From an uncultured Prevotella sp. (GTDB lineage Bacteria > Bacteroidota > Bacteroidia > Bacteroidales > Bacteroidaceae), in contig NZ_URNN01000039.1 of assembly GCF_900549175.1 (NCBI RefSeq), forward strand, positions 1 to 23,698: DNA of 23,698 bases, written 5' to 3'. The position numbers and the translations under genes were made by a program. Under the pieces are notes generated by a model. The model had not been told where the DNA came from and ran no database searches. It saw nothing but the letters and a program-made list of their open reading frames with translations. Positions 15,370 to 22,421 of this stretch are shown one piece after another (position 1 is the first letter of the stretch; the number at the start of each line of letters is the position of its first letter).

Positions 15370-15402
15370 TGGGCAGTTTTAGTAACAAAAATTAAACGAA
15401 GT

Positions 15403-15957
15403 ATGAAAAGAAAAGTCTTATTGATTTTGTTTGCCGGTTTTATATGCAGTATGGTGACACTGGCACAGGAGAGCAATCGCAGTTTTTATCAGCAGTCTTT
15501 GATAAACAGACTGTTTATAGAACTGGATGTGACAGGTAGTACAACCAACAAGGCCACGCGTTTGATGTCGCTTGGCGGAAAGATAGGGTTTGACATTACC
15601 CCCAATCTGTATGTCTTTGCCAAAGGCGAGGGACTGATGGCATTGCGCGATGCCAATGGGGCGAAAAGTTATGGCAACGGCGCTAATCTTGGCGGCGGTT
15701 TGGGAGTGAGATTTTTGAAAATAAATTTTTCAAACGGAAAGTCTTCATTTGAAAGTGACATGAGCGTATATGCCATGATGGCGGCAAGTGTGGGCAATAC
15801 CGACTGGAAACAGACCGTATATGAAGCCGGTTTGAAGTGGAAACTCGGAAAAAGGCTGGCACCTACATTGGGATTGGGTTTCCGCCATACCAATTCGCAT
15901 ACAGTGGGGGTGCCCAATCATAACGGTATGGTCGGTTCGATAGGTATCTGCTTCTGA
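15403..15957 (+). CDS. Small predicted outer-membrane beta-barrel protein
   Basis: This is a 184-residue exported protein. A Sec signal (MKRKVLLILFAGFICSMVTLA) probably ends before QESN. The mature part has alternating polar and nonpolar strands rich in Gly, Tyr and Phe (LGGKIGFDITPNLYVFAKGE, LGGGLGVRFLKINF, YEAGLKWKLGKRLAPTLGLG). It ends in an aromatic residue (GSIGICF), as outer-membrane barrels often do, and the size suits an 8-strand barrel. The frame extends back to 15358, but the ATG at 15403 starts the signal peptide and lies just after a promoter. I do not recognise a specific family. Confidence 0.8.
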   Translation: MKRKVLLILFAGFICSMVTLAQESNRSFYQQSLINRLFIELDVTGSTTNKATRLMSLGGKIGFDITPNLYVFAKGEGLMALRDANGAKSYGNGANLGGGLGVRFLKINFSNGKSSFESDMSVYAMMAASVGNTDWKQTVYEAGLKWKLGKRLAPTLGLGFRHTNSHTVGVPNHNGMVGSIGICF

Positions 15958-15989
15958 GCCGGCAGGAATCTGCCTCAGGATGGATAAGA

Positions 15990-16053
15990 AAAAAGTGCTG
16001 TTCCCTTCAGTGCCGGTGTGCTATGGCCGGCATTATGGGGAACAGCACTTTTT
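15990..16053. terminator. Strong two-way terminator between convergent genes
   Basis: AAAAAGTGCTGTTCCC (15990-16005) pairs perfectly with GGGAACAGCACTTTTT (16038-16053), a 16-bp stem. An inner TGCCGG/CCGGCA stem extends the structure. A-rich and T-rich ends make it an intrinsic terminator on both strands, serving the outer-membrane gene and pyrH. Confidence 0.92.
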
Positions 16054-16071
16054 AGGTTTTTGGCGTGTGTG

Positions 16072-16782
16072 TCAGTTGTGTACGAGCGTGCCTATAGGTT
16101 CGCCGTCCATAACCTTTTTGAGGTTGCCCACGATGTCCATGTTGAAGACGTAGATGGGCAGATTGTTCTCCTTGCACATGGTGGTGGCTGTGAGGTCCAT
16201 CACTTTCAGCCCGCGGGTGTAGATTTCGTCGTAGGTAATGTCGGTGAACTTCGTTGCCGTGGGGTCTTTCTCGGGGTCGGCGGTATAGATGCCGTCCACG
16301 CGGGTGCCCTTGAGCATCACGTCGGCCTCAATCTCTATGCCGCGTAGCGACGAGCCAGTGTCGGTGGTGAAGTAGGGGCTACCGGTGCCGGCGGAGAAGA
16401 TGCACACGTAGCCGGCCTCCATGGCCTCTATGGCCTTCCATTTGGTGTAGAACTCGCCTATTGGCTCCATGCGGATGGCCGTGAGCACACGTGTCTTCAC
16501 GCCGATTGCCCCAAGCGCCGAGCTGAGTGCGAGCGAGTTGATGACGGTGGCGCACATGCCCATTTGGTCACCCTTCACGCGGTCGAAACCCTTTTGTGAG
16601 CCGCTGAGGCCGCGGAAGATGTTGCCTCCGCCGATAACGATGCCAATCTGCACGCCCATTTCGGCCACTTCCTTAATCTGGCGGGCGTAGTCGGCGAGAC
16701 GTTCGGGGTCGATGCCGAAGTTTTGGTTGCCCATGAGGCTCTCGCCACTGAGCTTTAACAGGATTCTTTTGTACTTTGCCAT
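16072..16782 (-). CDS. pyrH: UMP kinase
   Basis: PyrH phosphorylates UMP to UDP with ATP, in the cytoplasm, and belongs to the amino-acid-kinase fold. It is 236 residues, a normal length. Motifs include the N-terminal KLSGESLMG (10-18), the UMP-binding GGGNIFRG (51-58), the segment TGSPYFTTDTGSSLRGIEIEAD (133-154, shown here only as its span) and KGTRVDGIYTADPEKDP (158-174). The start at 16782 gives the usual MAKYKRILLKLSGE opening. The gene lies 81 bases after birA on the same strand; that spacer is filled by a 9-bp repeat array, and no separate promoter was seen. Confidence 0.96.
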   Translation of the reverse strand: MAKYKRILLKLSGESLMGNQNFGIDPERLADYARQIKEVAEMGVQIGIVIGGGNIFRGLSGSQKGFDRVKGDQMGMCATVINSLALSSALGAIGVKTRVLTAIRMEPIGEFYTKWKAIEAMEAGYVCIFSAGTGSPYFTTDTGSSLRGIEIEADVMLKGTRVDGIYTADPEKDPTATKFTDITYDEIYTRGLKVMDLTATTMCKENNLPIYVFNMDIVGNLKKVMDGEPIGTLVHN

Positions 16783-16803
16783 AATTGTTTTATTTCTTTT
16801 TAA

Positions 16804-16893
16804 TGGGATGTCTGGGATTGATGGGAGTTATGGGATTAATGTGAGTTATGGGATTGATGGGAATTATGGGATTGATGGGAGGTCTGGGATATT
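16804..16893. repeat. TGGGA 9-bp tandem array at the birA-pyrH junction
   Basis: Ten consecutive 9-bp units of the form TGGGANNNN run from 16804 to 16893 on the plus strand (for example TGGGATTGA, TGGGAGTTA, TGGGAATTA). One unit is TGTGAGTTA. The array covers most of the birA-pyrH spacer and reaches about 30 bases into birA, supplying its final codons and the TAA stop (16864-16866). The plus strand, which is the template strand here, has GGG runs separated by 6 bases. Confidence 0.93.
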
Positions 16894-17652
16894 TGATTGT
16901 TTTTGGGGTGATGGTATTATAAATTTCACCTCCTTGAAGGCGTAGCGGCTCTGCCGTCCGTCTGTGCGGCGCAGCACGAGATGCCCGTCCGGCTCCACCG
17001 TTTCTATCGTAGCCGTGAAGTCTCCCTCCGCATCGCGGTATGTATGGATGCCGTTGCGGCGGTAAAGTGAATTGAGGTAGAGGTCGTGAAGGTTATGCAG
17101 CATGCCTTCGTTGATATGGTGGATGAGGTAGAAGCCCAACCTCCATACTATTTTCATGCATACGCTTGTTATACCCTCGTGTTTGCCGGTGATTGAGCAT
17201 AGTGATATGGGGTTGGGGGCGTCGCTTGTGAACACTTCCTGATTGATGTTGACACCGATGCCTATAATGCAACTCTTCACCATGCCGTTGCTGACGTCAC
17301 ACTCGGTCAGGGTACCGCTTATTTTGAAGTCGTGCCAGTAGATGTCGTTGGGCCACTTGATGGTTATGCCGTCGGTGTATCCGGCAAGCGTGTCCCTTAC
17401 GGCCAGTGCGGCGGCCTGAAGTATGGCGTATTGTCTCTTGGCGGGCAGTCCTTCGGGGCTTATCCTTATGCTGCACAGCAGGTTCTTGCCGCGCTCGCTC
17501 TCCCAGGTGTTGGTGCCCTGCCCGCGTCCCGCGGTCTGGTATTCTGCTCTCACTGTTGTCATGAAAAAATTGTTCTCAGGCATTTCCTCACGCATGTAGC
17601 GGATGGTGGAGTCGGTCTCTTCGATGGGTTTGTAGGTGACGGGGTATTGCAT
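16864..17652 (-). CDS. birA: Biotin-[acetyl-CoA-carboxylase] ligase, without DNA-binding domain
   Basis: This 262-residue cytoplasmic enzyme activates biotin with ATP and attaches it to a lysine of biotin-dependent carboxylases. It shows the adenylate-binding GRGQ (42-45) within QTAGRGQGTNTW, then KWPNDIYW (99-106), K110 in KISGTLTE and GIGVNINQ (131-138). The N-terminal helix-turn-helix of the E. coli repressor form is absent, so it should be a ligase only. The last 10 or so residues (NIPDLPSIP) and the stop codon come from a 9-bp repeat array, so the tail is probably not functional. It sits between yraN and pyrH on the same strand. Confidence 0.93.
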   Translation of the reverse strand: MQYPVTYKPIEETDSTIRYMREEMPENNFFMTTVRAEYQTAGRGQGTNTWESERGKNLLCSIRISPEGLPAKRQYAILQAAALAVRDTLAGYTDGITIKWPNDIYWHDFKISGTLTECDVSNGMVKSCIIGIGVNINQEVFTSDAPNPISLCSITGKHEGITSVCMKIVWRLGFYLIHHINEGMLHNLHDLYLNSLYRRNGIHTYRDAEGDFTATIETVEPDGHLVLRRTDGRQSRYAFKEVKFIIPSPQKQSNIPDLPSIP

Positions 17653-17663
17653 GTGGGCTTTTT

Positions 17664-17735
17664 TATGGGAGATTCTATGGGAGTTTATGGGATGTTATGG
17701 GAGTTTATGGGATGTTATGGGGTGCTATGGGATTT
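17664..17735. repeat. TATGGGA 10-bp tandem array between yraN and birA
   Basis: Six exact-phase 10-bp units run from 17676 to 17735. TATGGGAGTT alternates with TATGGGATGT, then come TATGGGGTGC and TATGGGATTT. A 12-base degenerate unit precedes them and a further TATGGGA follows at 17742. On the minus strand that last copy encodes the end of YraN (IPY). GGG runs are separated by 7 bases, and the period equals about one helical turn. Confidence 0.93.
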
Positions 17736-17737
17736 TG

Positions 17738-18100
17738 CTAATATGGGATAAAGGCGTTCTCGATGTGATTGATATGGCAGCCGGTGTGGGGTGTTCCGAT
17801 TACGGTTATGATGTCGAAACGGACGGGCATATCTATTTGATGGCGTTTTATGTAATCATTTGCAGCGATGGCCAAAGAGCGTATTTTCTGCCTGTCAACG
17901 GCCGTTTCCGGTTCGGTGAGACTGTTGTCACGCCGTGTCTTGACCTCCACGATTACGAGTGTGGTCATGTCGGTGGCCACGATGTCCAAGTCACGCCGGC
18001 CGCAACGCCAGTTGCGTTGCAGGATGCGATAACCTTTTGACACCAAATGGTCGGCTGCTGTCTGTTCGCCCCAAAATCCCAGTTCGTTGTGCGCTGCCAT
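17738..18100 (-). CDS. yraN: UPF0102/YraN family putative endonuclease
   Basis: This 120-residue protein has the UPF0102 pattern. It opens with LGFWGEQTAADHLVSKGYRI (E12), then LQRNWRCG, DLDIVATD (D39) and VIVEVKTR (E52, K54), and later DRQKIRSLAIAAN. These residues fit a PD-(D/E)XK nuclease core with GRRDLDI in place of the more usual GEIDLI. The physiological role of the family is not established. The C-terminal IPY plus TAG stop lies in a copy of the downstream decamer repeat. It has a consensus promoter and probably leads the yraN-birA-pyrH transcript. Confidence 0.9.
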   Translation of the reverse strand: MAAHNELGFWGEQTAADHLVSKGYRILQRNWRCGRRDLDIVATDMTTLVIVEVKTRRDNSLTEPETAVDRQKIRSLAIAANDYIKRHQIDMPVRFDIITVIGTPHTGCHINHIENAFIPY

Positions 18101-18124
18101 GAGTGTATTATCAAAATATTATTG

Positions 18125-18155
18125 CAAATTTAGTGTTTTTATCCCGTCCGTCAAA
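18125..18155 (-). promoter_or_regulatory. Consensus promoter of yraN
   Basis: On the minus strand TTTG (18155-18152) is followed after 19 bases by TAAATTTG (18132-18125). The predicted leader before the yraN ATG is under 20 nt. Confidence 0.7.
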
Positions 18156-18166
18156 GTAAATTATTG

Positions 18167-18174
18167 TAAATTTG
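18167..18174 (+). promoter_or_regulatory. -7 promoter element of tadA
   Basis: TAAATTTG matches TAnnTTTG and lies 20 bases before the tadA ATG. No -33 TTTG was seen at the usual distance, and the region overlaps the divergent yraN promoter. Confidence 0.45.
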
Positions 18175-18193
18175 CATCAGAAAGAACCATATT

Positions 18194-18679
18194 ATGACAA
18201 CAGAGAAGATACCGAACAAAAATACGCCAGAGTCCGGCCGCCGGCAGATAGACGAGCAGTTTATGCGTAGGGCTTTGGCTGAGGCTGAGATGGCGCTGGG
18301 CGAGGGGGAGATACCCATTGGCGCGGTGATAGTGTGCCGTGACAGGATAATAGCGCGGGCCCACAATCTTACCGAGACACTTTGCGATGTTACGGCCCAT
18401 GCCGAGATGCAGGCCATAACGGCGGCCGCCGCACTACTTGGCGGCAAGTATCTCACCGAGTGCACGCTTTATGTCACTGTGGAGCCGTGCACGATGTGTG
18501 CCGGGGCGATAGGGTGGGCGCAGATACCGCGTATTGTGTATGGCGCCCCCGACGAGAAGCGCGGGTACACAAAATACGCCCCGCATGCCTTCCATCCGCG
18601 TGCCACAGTGACAGGCGGAGTGTTGCTGGAAGAATGTGCGCGGCTGATGAAAATGTTTTTCAGGGAAAAGCGTGGATAG
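18194..18679 (+). CDS. tadA: tRNA-specific adenosine deaminase family protein
   Basis: This zinc-dependent deaminase, 161 residues, belongs to the TadA group that converts A34 to inosine in tRNA-Arg(ACG). The zinc and catalytic motifs are complete: H69-A70-E71 in TAHAEMQA, and C99 and C102 in VEPCTMCAGAI. The flanking GEIPIGAVIV and IVYGAPDEKRGY segments fit TadA better than cytidine or guanine deaminases, but the distinction from other nucleoside deaminases was not tested. The start at 18194 leaves a 20-residue polar N-terminal extension. It is divergent from yraN and convergent with folE. Confidence 0.88.
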   Translation: MTTEKIPNKNTPESGRRQIDEQFMRRALAEAEMALGEGEIPIGAVIVCRDRIIARAHNLTETLCDVTAHAEMQAITAAAALLGGKYLTECTLYVTVEPCTMCAGAIGWAQIPRIVYGAPDEKRGYTKYAPHAFHPRATVTGGVLLEECARLMKMFFREKRG

Positions 18680-18721
18680 TCCTGAACACTACCTTTTTTT
18701 ACCTTTTTAATGTGTTTGATA

Positions 18722-18742
18722 TGTGCGGCCGGTCACCGCACA
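18722..18742. terminator. GC hairpin between convergent tadA and folE
   Basis: TGTGCGG (18722-18728) and CCGCACA (18736-18742) form a 7-bp stem with a 7-base loop directly after the folE stop. No T run follows on either strand, so it is a weak terminator candidate. Confidence 0.4.
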
Positions 18743-18744
18743 CA

Positions 18745-19326
18745 CTATTTGTTGTGTATCAGGTTCATAAACTCCTGGCGCGTCTTGGCCTGATTGAAAG
18801 CACCGCTGAAATCGCTCGTTGTGGTTATGGAGTTCTGTTTCTCCACACCGCGCATCTGCATGCACATGTGCTTGGCCTCCACCACCACCATCACGCCCAG
18901 CGGATGCAGCGTCTGCTCGATGCACTCCTTTATTTGCAGGGTCATGCGCTCCTGCACCTGCAGGCGGTGTGAATATATATCCACCACGCGGGCTATCTTG
19001 CTCAGACCTGTGATGTATCCGTTGGGAATGTAAGCCACGTGGGCCTTTCCGTAGAATGGCAGCATGTGGTGTTCGCAAAGCGAGAAGAAGTCGATGTCCT
19101 TGACAATCACCATCTGGCTGTAGTCTTCCTTGAACAGTGCGTCGGTCAACACCTTGTGGGCGTCCATTTCGTATCCCCTTGTGAGCACCTGCATGGCCTT
19201 TGCCACGCGCATGGGAGTCTTTTCCAGTCCTTCGCGTGCGGGGTCTTCGCCCAGCAGTTCGAGAACTTTCCTGTAGTGTGATGCCAACTCGTCGAGATTT
19301 TCGCGGTATTCTGTTTCCAGATTCAT
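18745..19326 (-). CDS. folE: GTP cyclohydrolase I
   Basis: FolE converts GTP to 7,8-dihydroneopterin triphosphate, entering folate and related pterin synthesis. The zinc ligands are present as C84 and H87 in FSLCEHHMLPFYG and C155 in AKHMCMQMRG. Other family blocks are KTPMRVAKAM, GLSKIARVVDIYSHRLQVQE and the C-terminal SDFSGAF. The open frame extends to 19380, but the ATG at 19326 gives 193 residues and the usual MNLETEYREN opening. The preceding SPOR gene ends 74 bases before this start, which places folE at the 3' end of the long minus-strand unit. Confidence 0.95.
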   Translation of the reverse strand: MNLETEYRENLDELASHYRKVLELLGEDPAREGLEKTPMRVAKAMQVLTRGYEMDAHKVLTDALFKEDYSQMVIVKDIDFFSLCEHHMLPFYGKAHVAYIPNGYITGLSKIARVVDIYSHRLQVQERMTLQIKECIEQTLHPLGVMVVVEAKHMCMQMRGVEKQNSITTTSDFSGAFNQAKTRQEFMNLIHNK

Positions 19327-19400
19327 TTCTATTTTTTTGGTTGTTGAGTATACTTTATGTTGTTGGGTATATATATGCACTCATATTGTCCGGAGTGCCA

Positions 19401-20054
19401 TTAATACTGCACGCTGATTTTTCCCTTCACTATCGATGCCTGCTTATATCCCAGCTTGCGTATGGCAAGAAGCATTTGGTGTGCCTCCTCGTACGTGCGG
19501 TAGTTGCCCACGCGGCATATCCAGCGCGGCGAGTAGAAGTGCACGTATACCGGTTCGCCCGGTATGTTTGCCTTGATGTTGTTGCCCACCTGTTCGGCCA
19601 TCTGCCGGTCCTGGCGTGTGTTTCCCCCGGCATAAGCCTGCACTCTGAATCCCGTCACCTTGTAACTGTTGCGCATCACCTTCTTGCGTGCGTCATCTTC
19701 GGCGGTGGTGTCGTTTTGTCTTGCGGGAGCGTCATCCTGTTCGTTTGCGACAGAGTGGGGTCTTTCTGCCGTATTCGTTTTCGGCTTGTTGTCTGCCGAT
19801 GCAACGGGCTGCTGCCTGTTGGGCTTCTTCTGTTCCGGCGTGGTTACAGGCTTTGTCGTGTTCGGCTTCTGAGAGTTTTGGGTGGCGGGAGCTGTGTATG
19901 GGCCGTTCACCAGTTTGTCAATAGCCGCATCCTGATGTACGGTCACGGTGCCCTGGTTTCTCACCGGTTTTTGCAGCCTGTCGAGAAATGTCTGCGCGTC
20001 AGCCTTGCCGGAAGCCCAGACTGTGAGCAGAAATATGATAACGACTTTATACAT
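19401..20054 (-). CDS. Exported SPOR-domain protein
   Basis: This is a 217-residue secreted or periplasmic protein. A signal peptide (MYKVVIIFLLTVWASGKADA) is cleaved probably before QTF. A long low-complexity linker rich in Pro, Thr, Gln, Asn and Lys (about 50-125) leads to a C-terminal SPOR domain (about 130-217). The domain contains GFRVQAYAGG, PVYVHFYSPRWICRVGNYR and a closing VKGKISVQY. SPOR domains bind denuded peptidoglycan at division sites, so a cell-wall role is expected from the family. It lies between tpiA and folE, an arrangement I recall from other Bacteroidales. Confidence 0.9.
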   Translation of the reverse strand: MYKVVIIFLLTVWASGKADAQTFLDRLQKPVRNQGTVTVHQDAAIDKLVNGPYTAPATQNSQKPNTTKPVTTPEQKKPNRQQPVASADNKPKTNTAERPHSVANEQDDAPARQNDTTAEDDARKKVMRNSYKVTGFRVQAYAGGNTRQDRQMAEQVGNNIKANIPGEPVYVHFYSPRWICRVGNYRTYEEAHQMLLAIRKLGYKQASIVKGKISVQY

Positions 20055-20220
20055 TAAACTTTTAACTTTTAATTTTTAACTTTAAACTTTAAAACGCCGG
20101 AGACTGAAGGATGCGGAAAGCAGGAAACGTTGGAGATGGAAGAGCCGGTGTTGAATTGTCAATCATCAATCTCATTCAACCTCCAACGTTTTTCAACTGT
20201 CAATTTTCAACGTTCAATTT
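20055..20220. repeat. Repeat-rich spacer between tpiA and the SPOR gene
   Basis: The left part (20055-20095) is an AT-rich run of TTTAACTTT-like units. The right part (20174-20220) has TTCAACGTTCAATTTTC-like units. Between them, AAACGTTGGAG (20125-20135) is inverted as CTCCAACGTTT (20181-20191), and inside it GTTGAAT (20150-20156) pairs with ATTCAAC (20174-20180). No gene is present. It may act as a processing or partial termination structure in the tpiA-SPOR-folE mRNA. Confidence 0.6.
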
Positions 20221-20976
20221 TCAGAAAGCATCGATGATGCCCTTGAAGTCGGCAGCTTTCAGTGAGGCACCTCCGATGAGACCACCGTCGATGTCGGGCT
20301 TTGCGAACAGCTCGGGAGCGTTGCTTGCCTTGCAACTGCCACCGTAGAGGATGGTAGTGTCGTCGGCAACCTCGGCGCCGTACTTGTCGGCAACCACGCT
20401 GCGGATGAAGGCATGTATCTCCTCTGCCTGTTCAGCCGTGGCTGTCTTGCCCGTGCCGATGGCCCAGATGGGCTCGTAGGCGATGATGATGTTCTTGAAC
20501 TCCTCGGCCGTAAGATTGAACACGCTGCCTTCGAGTTCGGCCTTCACCACCTCGTTCTGCTTGTCGGCCTCGCGCTCCTCCAGGCTCTCGCCGATGCAGA
20601 AGATTACCTTAAGACCGTTTTTCAGGGCGAGCAGCACCTTTTCTTTCAGTATCTCGGGAGTCTCGCCGTAATATCCGCGACGCTCAGAGTGGCCCAGAAT
20701 CACGTACTGTGCTCCGGTGCTCTTCACCATCTCGGCCGACACCTCACCGGTGTAGGCACCCTTCTCCTTGTCAGCGCAGTTTTCGGCACCCAGTCCGATA
20801 ACGTCCTGGTTGAGGAACTGTGCCACAGTTGCCAGATGAATGAACGGTGTGCAGATGACGACACCGCAGTTAGGCTTCTGTGCCGTCAGTGTCTCGTTGA
20901 GTTCCTTGGCCAGAGCCACACCCTCTTGCAGGTTCATGTTCATCTTCCAGTTTCCTGCTACAATTTTCTTTCTCAT
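20221..20976 (-). CDS. tpiA: Triosephosphate isomerase
   Basis: TpiA interconverts dihydroxyacetone phosphate and glyceraldehyde-3-phosphate in glycolysis. At 251 residues it has the usual length and a complete active site: K11 in GNWKMN, H96 in ILGHSERR, and E168 in AYEPIWAIGTGKTAT. The phosphate-binding LYGGSCKASNAPEL and IDGGLIGGASL segments are also present. The ATG at 20976 is certain from the MRKKIVAGNWKMN opening. The first 107 bases are overlapped in another frame by the end of the upstream DoxX-type gene. Confidence 0.97.
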   Translation of the reverse strand: MRKKIVAGNWKMNMNLQEGVALAKELNETLTAQKPNCGVVICTPFIHLATVAQFLNQDVIGLGAENCADKEKGAYTGEVSAEMVKSTGAQYVILGHSERRGYYGETPEILKEKVLLALKNGLKVIFCIGESLEEREADKQNEVVKAELEGSVFNLTAEEFKNIIIAYEPIWAIGTGKTATAEQAEEIHAFIRSVVADKYGAEVADDTTILYGGSCKASNAPELFAKPDIDGGLIGGASLKAADFKGIIDAF

Positions 20977-22399
20977 TGTCTTTTGTTTTAAAAAGTTGAT
21001 ATATCTTGTTAGACTTTCTCTTCGCCTTTATCCATTTCGACCATGCCCACATCCTGTCGGCCAGTGTGAGCAACAGTAGCGGCAGTACGTACCACATCAC
21101 AATCTTGGCAACTTTGCCAGTTACCGAATCTTCCGGAATCTTGCCCGCTTCGATGTTCTCGAGCCTGTCGGTCAGTACATATTCATCCGGCAGCGCGTTG
21201 TGGCTCCACTTGCGTATCACAACACCGTCTTTCAGCAGTACCAGTCCCGGGTTGCTCCTTATTATCGTCTTCAGCGTGGTGCCGTCGGTGGTGTAGAAGT
21301 CATATTCGGCTCCCGTCATTATGCGCCATCTCTCGGTGCCCCGGTCGGAACTCGCCGTTAGGCAGTAGAAGGGATAGCCGTGTTCTTCGGCATATTCGTA
21401 CACCTGGTTTATCAGGTCCAGACGGCTGTCGTCGGCATATTCCAGAAACGGAGCCACGAGCAGGAACGAATATCCCTTGTGGTTGAGCACGCTGTCGGTG
21501 ACATCCTCGTTGTCGGTTCTCCTGATGATGGAGAAGTCGTGTATCGGCGGTACATATCCTTCGGCGGTCTGCACCGTCCGGCTGTCAATGAAAGTCCATG
21601 TAGAGTCGGGGTAGTTGTCGAGAGTGAACTCTTTCCTCACGCCGTCTTTCTCCATGATGAACGTGGTCTCAAACTGCGGCATCGGTGCTCCCTCGGGTAT
21701 TTCCATGCCGCGCCTGATGTCGGCGCCGGTATGATACGGGCGGAAGTCGAACAGAGGCAGGTCGTAGAGCGACCATCCCGACACTACAACGATGAACACC
21801 ACCGTGTAGTTGGTCACAATCCACTGGCTGCTTCTGCTTATGACCCTCTTTATGCCCAGCGGCCGTCTGTAGAGCACGATGGCCGCCAAAAGTAGCACCA
21901 CGTTTTTCCAGAACGTCTGCCAGTTGGACAGTTTGATGGCGTCGCCGAAACATCCGCAGTCCTGTATTGGGTCGGCCAGGGCAAGCCACAGCGTGAGCGG
22001 CGTGAACACCGCCATGACGAGCAGCATCAGTCTTACCGTGCGCCGGCGCCTTATCGTGAACAGCAGGCAGATGCCGAGCCAAAACTCGATGGTGGACATT
22101 GCCACCGCCATTGCCAGCGCCAGATAACTGTTGGCATAACGTGCCAGCCCCACAGCCTCGGCATAGTCTGTAAGTTTATATTGCGTGCCCAGCGGGTCGA
22201 CCGCCTTTACAAATCCCGACATGATGAACGTCAGAGCAAGCAGAAGGCGGCAGACGGTGATGACAGTCGCCGATTCGCATATTCCGGCAAAGGAGATCCG
22301 CCGGCCTCGGGCCGTGCCCTTTTTGTTGCTGTCGTAGGTCACGTTGTCATCCTTTGGTTTCTGCCCGGTTTCTTCCTTTTTCTCTTCTGTTGTGTCCAT
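20870..22399 (-). CDS. BT_3928-like DoxX/MauE-type membrane protein
   Basis: This inner-membrane protein, about 509 residues from ATG 22399, has an alternative GTG start at 22432 that overlaps the preceding gene. Residue numbers below follow the longer form. Membrane spans lie at about 57-75, 101-126, 135-153, 175-189 and 206-222. A MauE/DoxX-like redox motif DCGCFGD has C159 and C161, followed by LSNWQTFWKN. A soluble thioredoxin-like segment (SFLLVAPFLEYAD, FYCLTASSD) and a last span (about 458-474) come after. The frame then runs 107 bases into tpiA, giving an uncharged-to-polar tail (ENCSRKLEDEHEPARG) that is out-of-frame tpiA sequence. Families of this kind are thought to supply electrons across the membrane; the substrate is unknown. 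Confidence 0.82.
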   Translation of the reverse strand: MDTTEEKKEETGQKPKDDNVTYDSNKKGTARGRRISFAGICESATVITVCRLLLALTFIMSGFVKAVDPLGTQYKLTDYAEAVGLARYANSYLALAMAVAMSTIEFWLGICLLFTIRRRRTVRLMLLVMAVFTPLTLWLALADPIQDCGCFGDAIKLSNWQTFWKNVVLLLAAIVLYRRPLGIKRVISRSSQWIVTNYTVVFIVVVSGWSLYDLPLFDFRPYHTGADIRRGMEIPEGAPMPQFETTFIMEKDGVRKEFTLDNYPDSTWTFIDSRTVQTAEGYVPPIHDFSIIRRTDNEDVTDSVLNHKGYSFLLVAPFLEYADDSRLDLINQVYEYAEEHGYPFYCLTASSDRGTERWRIMTGAEYDFYTTDGTTLKTIIRSNPGLVLLKDGVVIRKWSHNALPDEYVLTDRLENIEAGKIPEDSVTGKVAKIVMWYVLPLLLLTLADRMWAWSKWIKAKRKSNKIYQLFKTKDNEKENCSRKLEDEHEPARGCGSGQGTQRDTDGTEA

Positions 22400-22421
22400 C
22401 GGTTTTTCCGGCCTGTTTTTT

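Noticed and set aside
17636..18040. Plus-strand 134-codon frame over the decamer repeats and yraN
   Set aside because: It begins in repeat-encoded Gly/Trp/Tyr sequence and continues antisense to yraN, whose nuclease motifs are clear.
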